Shown: positions 31,957-40,882, counted from the stretch's first letter. The stretch is 45,962 nt of DNA from Burkholderiaceae bacterium (GCA_023954135.1 JAMLIN010000034.1:1-45962), one strand, 5' to 3'. Notes: generated from the letters alone by a model not told the origin. Numbers and translations are program-made.

Positions 31957-32036
31957 GCATCCCCGGGGCCCGGGATGCTCGACGGGAAGGCCGTTCCGGC
32001 CAGCAGGCACGCCCCGCTTCCAGAAGGAAGCGGGGC
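31957..32036 (-). terminator. Two hairpins after the PepSY operon
   Basis: GCCCCGCTTCC (32011-32021) pairs with GGAAGCGGGGC (32026-32036), and GCATCCC (31957-31963) pairs with GGGATGC (31972-31978), the latter followed on the minus strand by GAAAAG. They lie between the PepSY stop and the receptor promoter. No U tract is present, so terminator function is likely but not certain. Confidence 0.5.
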
Positions 32037-32050
32037 TCCCGGTCATCGGA

Positions 32051-33691
32051 TCAAGCCTGAGGCGATGCCCTGTGTCCCGCTTCGGCCCGCGCGGGAGGCG
32101 CGGACCAGACGCTGTCCTTCGAGCCATTGCGCACCCGCCGCGCCGTGGCGCGTGCCATCCATGCGAGGGCCAGTGCTCCGGCAAGCGCGGTGAGGTCCAC
32201 GCCCAGCAGCGCGCCGTCCATCCACGAGCCGGAGCCCGGCAGCAGCCAGCCCAGCAGGCTGGATACCGGAATGGCCAGGGTGCAGGCCACCGCCAGCCAC
32301 AGCAGGGACACGGCCGCGCGTCCCGCGCCGCGCGCGAATGCCCAGGCGATGCAGGCGAAGAAGACCGCGTAGTAGATGCCGACATGCCAGGCGGCCATGT
32401 CGTCCACCCGGCCGGGCAGCCATTTCGCGGCCGCCAGGGTGAGCGAGATGCCGGCCACGCAGCCGATGCACACGCCGACCGTGGCGGCGGCCATGACGAC
32501 GGTGTCGCGCCGCTGCGTCGGCATGTCGCTTCCCTTGCGCTGGGCCTTTCGACGGGTTTCGACCCACAGCAGGTTGCCGCTGTAGAACAGCCACGCGCCC
32601 GCCAGTCCCAGCAGGAAGTACAGCCACAGCACGGCGGTGCCGCCGAACGAGGCCATGTGCAGCGCGAAGAAGCTGCTGATGAACAGGTTGGGCGTGCTCT
32701 GTGCGCCCGACAGGTAGTCGGCCGACAGCAGCTTGCCGCTGTACGGGTCGAACGCGGCGAACCCGCCCATGGCGCGCGGCGAGATGGCTTCGGGGTTCTT
32801 GCCCCAGACGCGCACCATCGGCCTGGGGCCCGTCACTTGCGTGTACTGCAGTCCGCTGGGCTCGAAGCCCGGCGCAGCTTCCCTGGCGAGCTGCACGAGC
32901 CGCGAGGGCATGAGCATGTCCGCCGGATCACGAGCGGGCGCCTCGGCGGGCTTGCCCTGCGGCCTTCCGAAGGCCTGCGCCCACTGGCCCTGGTGGACCA
33001 CCTTGTCCTGCAGGCCGTAGATCTGGTCGTGGTAGGCGAACACCACGGAGCTCAGGGCCATGACGATGTGGAAGGGCAGGCTGACGATGCCCACCACGTT
33101 GTGCGCGTCCAGCCACATGCGCTTGAGATTCCTGCCCACCCGCAGCGCGAAGAAGTCCTTCACCAGGGTCGGCAGCAGCACCACCAGTCCGGACACCAGG
33201 GCCACGAAGTACAGCCCGGCGATCACGCCCATGATCCACCGGTTCGAGTCCGAGTCCACGGGCAGGCCGACGACGCGGTGCAGGACGTCGATGAACTCCA
33301 CCAGGCGCGAGGGTCGCTGCTCGCTCACCTGCACGCTGCCGTCGGCGGCCAGCATGGCGCTGTAGTGGCGCGAGGCGCTCTCGTCGTGATCATCCGCCCC
33401 GGCGTCGCGCACCTGCCATTCCAGGCGCGGAATGGCGCGATCGCCCTCGAGCTTCAGGACGGCGCCGCGCCCGGTGGCCGGCGTGGTCGCCAGGGTCTTC
33501 GCGATCAGCGGCTGCACCTCGTCCATCGGCACGGACTGCACGACGGCAGCGGGTGGCGTCGACCAGTGGCGAAGCGGCTCCTTGAACACCGTGAGCGCCC
33601 CCGCGTAGAAGGCGATGAACAGCGCCATGCCGCTGACGATCCCGGTCCAGGTGTGGACGGACTTGTAGTTGCGGATGTGATCGGCCCTCAT
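32051..33691 (-). CDS. PepSY-associated membrane protein (iron uptake, PiuB-like)
   Basis: The 546-aa inner-membrane protein starts with NYKSVHTWTGIVSGMALFIAFYAGAL, has a periplasmic PepSY-type domain, WIMGVIAGLYFVALVSGLVVLLP, a His-containing DAHNVVGIVSLPFHIVMALSSV, and further hydrophobic segments at the end. Members accompany siderophore receptors and may act as reductases or in release of iron from ferric siderophores; this is inference. ATG 33691 overlaps the stop of the preceding gene by four bases. Confidence 0.85.
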   Translation of the reverse strand: MRADHIRNYKSVHTWTGIVSGMALFIAFYAGALTVFKEPLRHWSTPPAAVVQSVPMDEVQPLIAKTLATTPATGRGAVLKLEGDRAIPRLEWQVRDAGADDHDESASRHYSAMLAADGSVQVSEQRPSRLVEFIDVLHRVVGLPVDSDSNRWIMGVIAGLYFVALVSGLVVLLPTLVKDFFALRVGRNLKRMWLDAHNVVGIVSLPFHIVMALSSVVFAYHDQIYGLQDKVVHQGQWAQAFGRPQGKPAEAPARDPADMLMPSRLVQLAREAAPGFEPSGLQYTQVTGPRPMVRVWGKNPEAISPRAMGGFAAFDPYSGKLLSADYLSGAQSTPNLFISSFFALHMASFGGTAVLWLYFLLGLAGAWLFYSGNLLWVETRRKAQRKGSDMPTQRRDTVVMAAATVGVCIGCVAGISLTLAAAKWLPGRVDDMAAWHVGIYYAVFFACIAWAFARGAGRAAVSLLWLAVACTLAIPVSSLLGWLLPGSGSWMDGALLGVDLTALAGALALAWMARATARRVRNGSKDSVWSAPPARAEAGHRASPQA

Positions 33692-34017
33692 GCCGCGCTC
33701 CCTTGCTGCAGCAGCCACCAGACGCCCAGGGCTACGGCATTGGCGCCCAGCAACCACGCCCAGGCGCGCAGGCCGCTTCCGAAGAAGTACACGAGCGACA
33801 GGACCCCCAGCCACACGGGCGGCACCAGCCACATGGCAAGCTGTCCGCTCACGGGCAGGGGCATGTCGCCCAGCCGGGTCATCAGCAGCCCGGAGGCGAT
33901 GATGGACAGGGAAAAGCCCAGCAGCAGGCCGGCCAGGGTCTTGGACACCCAGTCCGTCCGGATCGGCGGCGGCTTGCGGCGCCGGGTCGCGGCGGGTTCA
34001 GCGGATGCGTCGGACAT
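33688..34017 (-). CDS. Small membrane protein, DUF3649-like
   Basis: The 109-aa protein has a basic N-terminus (TRRRKPPPIRTDWVSK) and three hydrophobic segments (TLAGLLLGFSLSIIASGLL, AMWLVPPVWLGVLSLVYFF, WAWLLGANAVALGVWWLL). It overlaps DUF3325 upstream by 20 bases and PepSY downstream by four. Such trios with a TonB receptor are common in iron-uptake loci. The family name is from memory; function unknown. Confidence 0.65.
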   Translation of the reverse strand: MSDASAEPAATRRRKPPPIRTDWVSKTLAGLLLGFSLSIIASGLLMTRLGDMPLPVSGQLAMWLVPPVWLGVLSLVYFFGSGLRAWAWLLGANAVALGVWWLLQQGSAA

Positions 34018-34270
34018 GGGTCAGTGCTCCTGCATAAGGCAGTACGGCGAGCACCAGCATCAGCGCGGTGCCGAGGACGAAGCTGGCCGTCAGCCGGGTC
34101 ATGTCCTGCGTCAGCGCCAGCCAGCCCAGCAGCAGCAGGACCGCGCCGGACATGCGCGCAGGCCAGAGGGGCCAGGGGGTCGTCCAGAGGCGCTGGTTGG
34201 GCGAGGCCGCGTAGACGCACAGGCAGGCCAGGGTGGTGGCGGCCAGGCCGAGGAGAGTGAAGAGAGGCAT
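33998..34270 (-). CDS. Small membrane protein, DUF3325-like
   Basis: The 90-aa protein has three membrane segments (LFTLLGLAATTLACLCVYAA, MSGAVLLLLGWLALTQDM, ASFVLGTALMLVLAVLPYAG). It begins the trio that ends with the PepSY protein. It lies 73 bases after the receptor stop, with a hairpin between. Function unknown; assignment to DUF3325 rests on size, layout and position. Confidence 0.65.
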   Translation of the reverse strand: MPLFTLLGLAATTLACLCVYAASPNQRLWTTPWPLWPARMSGAVLLLLGWLALTQDMTRLTASFVLGTALMLVLAVLPYAGALTHVRRIR

Positions 34271-34292
34271 CTGTTTTGCTTTTCGCTGAACG

Positions 34293-34331
34293 GCAACTCC
34301 CGCCGGGCGCTGGCGTCCGGCGGGAGCTTGC
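34293..34331 (-). other. Hairpin between receptor and DUF3325 genes
   Basis: GCAACTCCCGCCGG (34293-34306) pairs with CCGGCGGGAGCTTGC (34317-34331) with a one-base bulge and a 10-base loop. There is no U tract, so it may reduce rather than stop read-through, or stabilise the receptor message. Confidence 0.5.
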
Positions 34332-34343
34332 GGATGGACCGAA

Positions 34344-36506
34344 TCAGAACGACACTGTCGTCGACACCCTGAAGGTACGCGGCGCGCCCGGCATCACGAA
34401 GCCGTCGCCGAAGGTTCCGATCCAGTACTTCTTGTCGGCGACGTTCTCCACGCTGGCATTGAAGCGCACCGGCGTGTTGCCGAGCCGGGTGGCGTAGCTG
34501 GCCATCAGATCGAAGGTGTGCCAGGAGGGCATGCGGAGCGCATTGCGTGAATCGCTCCACTGCTTGCTGGTGTAGTTGACCCGGCCGCCCACCTTGAGCC
34601 CTTCCAAGGGCGATTGCCAGTCCATGCCCATGCGCACGCGCCAGCCCGGTGTGCCGTAGGTGTCCCTGCCCGTGTCACGCTGCTCCGACTCGAGGTGGGT
34701 GATGCCTCCCAGCAGCGCCAGATCCTGCGTGAGCTTGCCGAACACGCTCCATTCCACGCCGCGCAGCCGCTGCTCGCCGTCGGCGACCCGGGCATTGCTG
34801 CTGTCGGTGATGAAGGACGGTCGCTTGATCTGGAAGGCGCTGACGGTATGGGTCAGCTCGCCGGTCTGCAGCTTTACGCCCAGCTCGAACTGCTTGGTGA
34901 CGATGGGCGGCAGCGCTTCGCCCTCGTTGGCGAATCCGGTGCCCACCACCTCGCCCGGCTCCAGCCCTTCGGTGTAGTTGCCGAACAGCGAGACATTGTC
35001 GCCCCACGGGCGTACAACCGCAGCCACCATGGGCGAGAAGCGGCTTTCGCTGTAGCCGGTGTAGTCCGCCTTGACGGACTGATGGCGACCGCCCACGGTC
35101 AGCAGCACCCTGTCGCCCGCGAAGCTCATGGTGTCGGCCAGGGCGAGGGAAGTGAAGTTGAACTTCGTGGCGACGCGGGCCGATTCCCAACCCGTCCACA
35201 CCGGGGCGTCCGGGAATACCGGCTGCACCGGGTCGTACATGTTGGTGGTGTAGCAGTAGTTGCAGGGCGTGTTGTTCGTCGCTTCACGGACTCGCAGCAC
35301 GTTGACCGACACCTGCGCCCGGTGCTTGATGGCCCCGGTCTCGAACCTGCCGATCACGCCCGCCTCGGCTGTGCGGCGCTCGGAGCGCGTATCGACGTTG
35401 TAGATCGCTCCACGGGTCGTGCCGTCCTGCCCGGTGACGATGGCGCGGGTGCCGAACATCAGGCCCTGGCCCTTGGAATTGGAGCCGCCCACGGCGACAT
35501 AGCCCTGCCAGTTGTTGCTGAAGTCGAGCTCGGCACGCGCCAGCAGGCCTTCGTTGTCGTATTTGCCGTGGGTTCCACGGAACATGTTGGTGTCGCCCTT
35601 GGGCGGATCCAGCAGCACGCCCACGCCCGGCATGGCGGCGTTGCCGAGGAAGCTGAACATGCCGGGACTGCCGTTGTCGATTTCGTTGACGCTGCTGTAC
35701 ACGTCGAGCGAGAAACGCGCCCGGTCGCCCAGGTAGTCCAGTCCCAGTGCGCCCATCCGGCGCTCCTGTTTCTCGTCCCTGGCGCCTCGTTCGCCGCTGC
35801 CGTAGACACCGTTGAAGCGCAGGCCCAGGCGCTGCTCGTCCCCGAATCGCTTGCCCAGGTCGGCGTGGATCTGCCCATACGAGTGGCTGCCGTATGTCGC
35901 CGTGAGCTCCGCGATCGGCTTGCCCAGCGCCCGCTTGGTCACCATGTTGACGGTACCCGCCACGCTGGAGGCCGGCGGCATGCCCGAGAGCAGCACGTTC
36001 GGGCCGCGCAGCACCTCGACACGCTCGAACAGCTCGATCGGCACCTGGTTGGCCGGGGCGATGCCGTAGAGGCCGTTGGTGCCGATGTCGATGGCGCTCA
36101 CGTTCAGGCCACGCAGGTTGAAGTTCTGCAGCATGTGGCTTTCGTTGGTGGTGAAGACGACGGCCGAGTCGTTCTTCAGCACGTCCTGCAGCGTCAGCGC
36201 GGACCAGTCCTCGGCCAGCTCGCGCGTGTAGGCGTTGACATGCACCGGCGCATCGACGATCGGGGTGGCGCCCAGGATGCCCAGGCGGGCACCCCGGGCG
36301 GCCTTGCGGCCGGGTGCCAGGTTGGGCAGGTCCTCGCGCTCGTAGGTGTCGCGCACGTCGATCTGCGGAAGCGCGCCGACCGCGCCGTCGGCCCGGCTGG
36401 CGGGTTGCGGGGCGGTCTGGGCCATGACCGCGGGGCCGTAGCCCGCGCTCATCAGCGCCAGCATGACGAGGTTGAGCCGTAGCGTGCGGCCGGATGGTTT
36501 TCTCAT
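34344..36506 (-). CDS. TonB-dependent siderophore receptor (second)
   Basis: The 720-aa protein has a signal peptide (LVMLALMSAGYGPAVMAQ), a plug domain (LTLQDVLKNDSAVV, FNLRGLNVSAIDI, ERVEVLRGPNVLLSGMPP, GTVNMVTKRA) and a barrel ending in PRTFRVSTTVSF with terminal Phe, as in the ferrichrome/coprogen-type siderophore receptor group. The barrel has an unusual CxxC (TPCNYCYTTN) in what should be an external loop. GAGGACAGATCC precedes the ATG. It lies 45 bases after the DUF2218 gene and is probably in the same transcript. Confidence 0.92.
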   Translation of the reverse strand: MRKPSGRTLRLNLVMLALMSAGYGPAVMAQTAPQPASRADGAVGALPQIDVRDTYEREDLPNLAPGRKAARGARLGILGATPIVDAPVHVNAYTRELAEDWSALTLQDVLKNDSAVVFTTNESHMLQNFNLRGLNVSAIDIGTNGLYGIAPANQVPIELFERVEVLRGPNVLLSGMPPASSVAGTVNMVTKRALGKPIAELTATYGSHSYGQIHADLGKRFGDEQRLGLRFNGVYGSGERGARDEKQERRMGALGLDYLGDRARFSLDVYSSVNEIDNGSPGMFSFLGNAAMPGVGVLLDPPKGDTNMFRGTHGKYDNEGLLARAELDFSNNWQGYVAVGGSNSKGQGLMFGTRAIVTGQDGTTRGAIYNVDTRSERRTAEAGVIGRFETGAIKHRAQVSVNVLRVREATNNTPCNYCYTTNMYDPVQPVFPDAPVWTGWESARVATKFNFTSLALADTMSFAGDRVLLTVGGRHQSVKADYTGYSESRFSPMVAAVVRPWGDNVSLFGNYTEGLEPGEVVGTGFANEGEALPPIVTKQFELGVKLQTGELTHTVSAFQIKRPSFITDSSNARVADGEQRLRGVEWSVFGKLTQDLALLGGITHLESEQRDTGRDTYGTPGWRVRMGMDWQSPLEGLKVGGRVNYTSKQWSDSRNALRMPSWHTFDLMASYATRLGNTPVRFNASVENVADKKYWIGTFGDGFVMPGAPRTFRVSTTVSF

Positions 36507-36551
36507 GGATCTGTCCTCAGGTTCGAGAAGAAAAGGGTTGAGCGATTGCGG

Positions 36552-36878
36552 TCACGGCGTGCGCAAGTCGTCGGGCTGCGGCGGGCATGAATGCCAGCGC
36601 ACCGTCAGGGGGTTCTTGCGCGAGAACAGCTCGACGTGCGAGTCGATCGCGGAGCGCACCCGCGCCAGCGCTTCGTCGGTTTGCGCGGCGCAGGCGAAGT
36701 GCAGGGCGGTCTCGCCCGCCTGCTCCTCGACCCGCATCCGGCAGGTCCCCCAGGGGAACTCGGCATGGCCTTCGCGCTCGTCGTAGCGCACGGCGATCTT
36801 CCGGCTGAAGTGGAAGCACAGGCGCTGCAGCCAGCGGCTGGCCTCGGGCGTGGGTACATGGCCTCGGGCGTGGATCAT
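36552..36878 (-). CDS. DUF2218 family protein
   Basis: The 108-aa protein fits DUF2218: PTPEASRWLQRLCFHFSRKI, then FPWGTCRMRVEEQAGETALHF and HVELFSRKNPLTVRWHSCP. The family is often next to siderophore genes; its job is unknown. The ATG overlaps the ATPase stop (ATGA). The first codons lie in a 20-base-period duplication (GGCCTCGGGCGTGG at 36840-36853 and 36860-36873). Confidence 0.8.
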   Translation of the reverse strand: MIHARGHVPTPEASRWLQRLCFHFSRKIAVRYDEREGHAEFPWGTCRMRVEEQAGETALHFACAAQTDEALARVRSAIDSHVELFSRKNPLTVRWHSCPPQPDDLRTP

Positions 36879-37798
36879 GGGGTGTCGTCGTTCAGGGAAA
36901 CGGCTTCGTCGGCCAGCACGAGGGGGTGGCCCAGCGAGCAGTGCTCGATGCGCGCGCGCACGCCATAGGCGGCGCGCAGCAGTCCGGGGGTGAGCACCTC
37001 CGCAGGGAGCCCTGCCGCAAGCACGCGGCCCTGACCCAGCACCACGATCCGGTCGCAGAATCGCAGCGCGAGGTTCAGGTCGTGCACGGCGATCATGGCC
37101 AGCGTCCCGGCTTCGCCGACCTGGTCGCGCACGGTCTGCAGCACCTGCAGCTGCCAGCGCAGGTCGAGCGCGCTGGTGGGCTCGTCCAGCAGCAGCAGGC
37201 GCGGCGCGCGCACCAGCACCTGGGCCAGGCCGATCATCTGGCGCTGTCCGCCCGAGAGCTCGTTCAGCGGCCGCAGCGCAAGCGCATCCAGCCCCAGCAT
37301 GGCGAAGACGCGGGCGATGGCGGCTTCGGCCCGTTCGCGGCTCAGGTCGGCCCGGCTGGCACGAAGGGCGCTCAGCATGGCTTCGTAGGCCACGAGCGAA
37401 GTCGCCTGGGGCAGAGCCTGCGGCAGATAGCCCACGCGGCGCAGACGTTCGCGCGGCGAGAGGGTGGCGAGGTCGGTGCCGTCCAGCAGCACCTGCCCGC
37501 GTACCGGGCTCAGGCCGGCGATGGCCTTGAGCAGCGTGGACTTGCCCACGGCATTGGGCCCGACCAGCGCGACCAGCGTGCCGGGTGCGACGGGCTCGAG
37601 GTCGAGCCCTTCGAGCACGGACCGGCGCGGATAGCCCGCGCTGAGCCGGCGCAGCTCCAGGCCGGCACATATCGGGGAACCTCCGCCCTGACGGGCTGCG
37701 GTATGAGCACCTTCGGGCGGCCGTGCGGCGATGATCGGGGAACCTCCGCCCTGACGGGCTGCGGTATGAGCACCTTCGGGCGGCCGTGCGGTGCTCAT
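36875..37798 (-). CDS. Iron-siderophore ABC transporter ATPase (FecE/FepC type)
   Basis: The 307-aa ATPase has Walker A GPNAVGKST (80-88), YLPQ, signature LSGGQ (180-184) with RQMIGLAQVLV, Walker B RLLLLDEPTSALDL and the switch His (IAVHDLNL). It powers the FecCD permease encoded just upstream. Residues 4-22 and 25-43 are an in-frame duplicate (ARPPEGAHTAARQGGGSPI), absent from the family; the normal protein begins near CAGLELRRLSAGY. The ATG overlaps the permease stop by four bases. A start nearer the core is possible, but no good ATG is seen in between. Confidence 0.92.
   Translation of the reverse strand: MSTARPPEGAHTAARQGGGSPIIAARPPEGAHTAARQGGGSPICAGLELRRLSAGYPRRSVLEGLDLEPVAPGTLVALVGPNAVGKSTLLKAIAGLSPVRGQVLLDGTDLATLSPRERLRRVGYLPQALPQATSLVAYEAMLSALRASRADLSRERAEAAIARVFAMLGLDALALRPLNELSGGQRQMIGLAQVLVRAPRLLLLDEPTSALDLRWQLQVLQTVRDQVGEAGTLAMIAVHDLNLALRFCDRIVVLGQGRVLAAGLPAEVLTPGLLRAAYGVRARIEHCSLGHPLVLADEAVSLNDDTP
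37671..37796 (-). repeat. 63-bp tandem duplication in the ATPase 5' end
   Basis: Copies are 37671-37733 and 37734-37796. The first 58 bases of each are identical; only the last five differ. The period is 63, a multiple of three, so the frame is kept. Confidence 0.9.
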
Positions 37799-38829
37799 GT
37801 GGCCCTCCCGCGCCCCAGCACCAGGGCCATGAACATGGGCACGCCGACCAGGGCGGTGATGATGCCGATGGGCAGCACCACGCCGGGCACCAGCGTCTTG
37901 CTGAGGATGGATGCGCCCGAGAGCATGAGCGCGCCCGCGAGGGCGCTGCCGGGCAGGTAGTAGCGGTGGTCCTCGCCCAGCAGGAGCCGCGCGATGTGCG
38001 GTCCGACCAGGCCGACGAAGCCGATGGTGCCCACGAAGGCCAGCGCCGTGGCCGCGAGCAGGCTCACGCGCAGCAGCGTGACGAGACGAAGCCGCTCCAC
38101 GGCGATGCCGAAGCTGCGCGCCTGGTCCTCGCCCGCGCGCAGCGCGGTGAGAGACCAGACGTCCGTCGCCGACCACAGGCCGCATGCCAGCAGCACGCAG
38201 GCCACCAGGCCGATCTTGTTCCAGTTGGCGCGCGAGAGGCTGCCCATGGTCCAGAACACGATCTGTTGCAGCGCGTTGCTGTCGGCGATGAACTGCATGA
38301 GCCAGAGCAGCGCCTCGAAGGAGAACAGCAGGGCGATGCCGAAGAGCACCACCGTGTTCGCCGTGGCGCCGTAGCGCCACGCAAGCAGCTGAATCAGCAG
38401 CGTGGCCGCCGCTGCGCAGACGAACGCCGCGAGGGGCACCGCCAGGTTCTCGCCGAAGGCCATGAGCGTGAAGCCGCTCACCACGGCGGCCGCGGCGCCC
38501 ACGGCCGCCGCGGCCGCCAGGCCCAGCGTGAAGGGACTGGCCAGCGGGTTGTTGAGCACCGTCTGCATCTCGGCGCCCGCCAGACCCAGCGATGCGCCGA
38601 CCAGCAGTGCCATCACCGCGTAGGGGAGACGCACTTCCCACAGGATCACGCGCTGCTCCACCGGCAGGACGGATGGCCGCAGCAGCCCGGCCACCACCTC
38701 GCCGAACGGCAGGCCCGACGGGCCGGTCGCCAGATCGAGCGCCAGCGTGGCGCAGAGCACGGCGGCCATGGCGACCAGCAGCCACAGACGCAGGGCGGCG
38801 AAACTGCGGTAGCGCTCGGCGAGCGTCAT
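37795..38829 (-). CDS. FecCD-family iron-siderophore permease
   Basis: The 344-aa permease has about ten membrane segments and the family patterns EVRLPYAVMALLVGASLGLA, GAEMQTVLNNPLASPFTLG and GTIGFVGLVGPHIARLLLGE. Only one permease gene exists, so it should work as a homodimer, unlike FecC/FecD of E. coli. It overlaps both neighbours by ATGA. Confidence 0.93.
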   Translation of the reverse strand: MTLAERYRSFAALRLWLLVAMAAVLCATLALDLATGPSGLPFGEVVAGLLRPSVLPVEQRVILWEVRLPYAVMALLVGASLGLAGAEMQTVLNNPLASPFTLGLAAAAAVGAAAAVVSGFTLMAFGENLAVPLAAFVCAAAATLLIQLLAWRYGATANTVVLFGIALLFSFEALLWLMQFIADSNALQQIVFWTMGSLSRANWNKIGLVACVLLACGLWSATDVWSLTALRAGEDQARSFGIAVERLRLVTLLRVSLLAATALAFVGTIGFVGLVGPHIARLLLGEDHRYYLPGSALAGALMLSGASILSKTLVPGVVLPIGIITALVGVPMFMALVLGRGRAT

Positions 38830-39737
38830 CCACGAGCCTCGATGACGAGTGCGAGGGCCTGTTGCACCGCGGGCACCATGCTGCTGCCATGGTCGGCGCC
38901 GGGGAAGGAGGCGAAGCGCACGTCAAGGCCGGGCGCGTCGCGCAGGCCATCGAGCAGTGTTCGCAAGCGTTCGTGATTGCGCCGCTTGCGCGCGATGGCG
39001 GCGCGGGCCGGGTCGGCGGGCGGCTCCGCTTCGCGCTCACCCTGCGTGACGAGCAGGCGAAGCGCGGATGCATCGGCGTCCCGCTCGGCGAGAAAGCGCG
39101 CCTGCTCGCTCAGGATGAAGCCGTCGCGCCACCACACCGAGGGACTGGCGGCGACATAGTCCTGGAAGCCTCCCGGCCGAGTGAACAGCGCGTGCAGCAC
39201 GCACAGTCCGCCGTAGGAATGGCCGAACAACGCCTGGCGCCCGGCATCCACGGGCACGGCGTCGGCTACCAGCGGGCGGACCACGGCGTCGATGAAGTCG
39301 AGGAAGGCGTCGGCCCCGCCTTCGCGGCGGCCGCGCTCGTCTGTGGCGGGTCCCGGCGCGGGCGGTGTGTAGTCGTAGGTGCGGGCGTCCTGGTCGAGCA
39401 CCTGCGAGCCCGCGTAGCCCAGCCCCACCACCACCGCGCCCCGCGCGGGCACGCCCGGTCCGCGCGCGAAGCGGTTGCGCACGAGCTGCGCGGCGAGCGG
39501 GAACAGCAGGTTGCCGTCGAGCATGTAGAGCACGGGCCAGCCCTGCGCCGGCGGGGGCGAAGGGGGCGTGGCGACCATGATGCGGTGGAGATGGCCGTTG
39601 GCGGAAAGATCGATCCGTCGCGTATCCGGCAGCGTCACCGGCGGTGCGCCTTCCAGCGTGCGGTGCAGCGCGCAGCCGGGTAGCGCGAGCGTCGCGCCCA
39701 GGCCCAGCAGGGTGCGGCGGGAGCATGCCGGCGTCAT
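38826..39737 (-). CDS. Siderophore-esterase-like alpha/beta hydrolase lipoprotein
   Basis: The 303-aa protein belongs to the esterase-D/IroE/Fes-type hydrolases: GWPVLYMLDGNLLF, the nucleophile S174 in FGHSYGGLCVLH, and the final His in FPGADHGSS. The start carries a twin-arginine-like SRRTLLGLG and a lipobox LPGC (C22), suggesting an envelope lipoprotein. It could cut ester bonds of catecholate trilactones to free iron (inference from family and context). ATGA overlaps on both sides. Confidence 0.8.
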   Translation of the reverse strand: MTPACSRRTLLGLGATLALPGCALHRTLEGAPPVTLPDTRRIDLSANGHLHRIMVATPPSPPPAQGWPVLYMLDGNLLFPLAAQLVRNRFARGPGVPARGAVVVGLGYAGSQVLDQDARTYDYTPPAPGPATDERGRREGGADAFLDFIDAVVRPLVADAVPVDAGRQALFGHSYGGLCVLHALFTRPGGFQDYVAASPSVWWRDGFILSEQARFLAERDADASALRLLVTQGEREAEPPADPARAAIARKRRNHERLRTLLDGLRDAPGLDVRFASFPGADHGSSMVPAVQQALALVIEARG

Positions 39738-40882
39738 GGCGTCAGCGCCGTCCAGTAGGTGCCCTCCAGGGGAATCGGCTGGAAGCGCTCGTACATCGTC
39801 TGCAAGGTGGCGCGCGGGTCGAGGTCGGCGAACAGCTCCGGGTGCAGCCACTTGGCGAACACCTGGACCGCCACCACGTTGAAGGGCGAGTTGTAGAAGT
39901 GGTGCCACATGGCATACGCGCGCCCGTCCTTGACGGCCTGCAGCTGCGCGATGCCCCGGCGCTGCACGGCGCGCGCGAGCGATGCCTGCGCGGCTTCGGG
40001 CGTGGCGTCGGCGCCGAGCACGATCCGCATGGGCGTCTGCCGGGCCGTCGCCAGCGTGCCGATGCCGGTGCCGATGTAGTAGCGCGGCTGGCGCGCGATG
40101 AGGAACTCGGGGTTCAGCGTACCGAACTCGCCGGGAATCAGGTCCCTGGCCACGTTGCGCGAGCCGGCCGCGTCGAGCAGCCTGCCCACCAGGCCCACCA
40201 TGGTGTCGCAGCAGCCTTCCGACAGGCCCACGCGGTTCTCGAGGAACACCGTGGGGGCCTCGGGGCGAGCCTGGGCGAGCCGGTCGCTCACCACGGCGAG
40301 TTGCGCGCGCCAGAACGCCACGAACGCCTCTGCCTCGGCCTTCCTGCCCAGTACCTCGCCCAGCAGCTGCATGCTGCGCGGCGTGTTGGCCAGCGGGTCG
40401 TGGCGCAGGTCGATGAACACTACGGCTGCTCCAGCGGCCTCCAGGCGCGCCAGGGTCTCCCGGTCGCGCTCGCTCGGGCCGTGGCCACCCGCGAGCCCCA
40501 GGATGGCCAGCTGCGGCCTGAGAGCGATGGCCTGCTCCTCGCTGAAGCTGCCGCTGCTGGTGCGTCCCACACGCGGTACCTCGTCGATCCGCGGAAAGCG
40601 TCGCGTCCACTGCGCATAGCCGGGCGGATCGAGCTTCTCGAACTCGCCCATCATCGCGACGAGCCGGCGCGTGGGGTCGTCCTTGTCGAAGACCGCGAGC
40701 GCGGGCAGCAGGCGGCCCTCGCCCAGCAGGATGCGTTCCACCTTCGCCGGCACGCGCACGGTGCGGCCCGCCAGGTCGGTGACGGTGAGCGTCTCCGGCT
40801 GGGCGTGCGCGGTCAGGGCCGCGGAAACCGCGATCAGCGCGCCGCCCAGCAGGCGGCGTACGGTGGGGAAGAAGGCATGCAT
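39734..40882 (-). CDS. Periplasmic iron-siderophore binding protein
   Basis: The 382-aa protein has a signal peptide ending AHA (about residue 27) and the FecB/BtuF-type binding fold: VTDLAGRTVRVPAKVERIL, LRPQLAILGLAGG, then RLLDAAGSRNVARDLIPGEF. It should deliver the ligand to the FecCD permease. It is the first gene of the operon; the promoter region has a Fur-like site. A CC pair (SEGCCDTM) is present in the mature part. The start lacks a clear ribosome site. Confidence 0.88.
   Translation of the reverse strand: MHAFFPTVRRLLGGALIAVSAALTAHAQPETLTVTDLAGRTVRVPAKVERILLGEGRLLPALAVFDKDDPTRRLVAMMGEFEKLDPPGYAQWTRRFPRIDEVPRVGRTSSGSFSEEQAIALRPQLAILGLAGGHGPSERDRETLARLEAAGAAVVFIDLRHDPLANTPRSMQLLGEVLGRKAEAEAFVAFWRAQLAVVSDRLAQARPEAPTVFLENRVGLSEGCCDTMVGLVGRLLDAAGSRNVARDLIPGEFGTLNPEFLIARQPRYYIGTGIGTLATARQTPMRIVLGADATPEAAQASLARAVQRRGIAQLQAVKDGRAYAMWHHFYNSPFNVVAVQVFAKWLHPELFADLDPRATLQTMYERFQPIPLEGTYWTALTP

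Noticed and set aside
29607-34372. Long plus-strand frames opposite the receptor and PepSY genes
   Set aside because: They mirror well-supported minus-strand genes and show no domain.
37671-37796. CRISPR-like repeat
   Set aside because: Only two directly adjacent copies with no spacer and an open reading frame through both.
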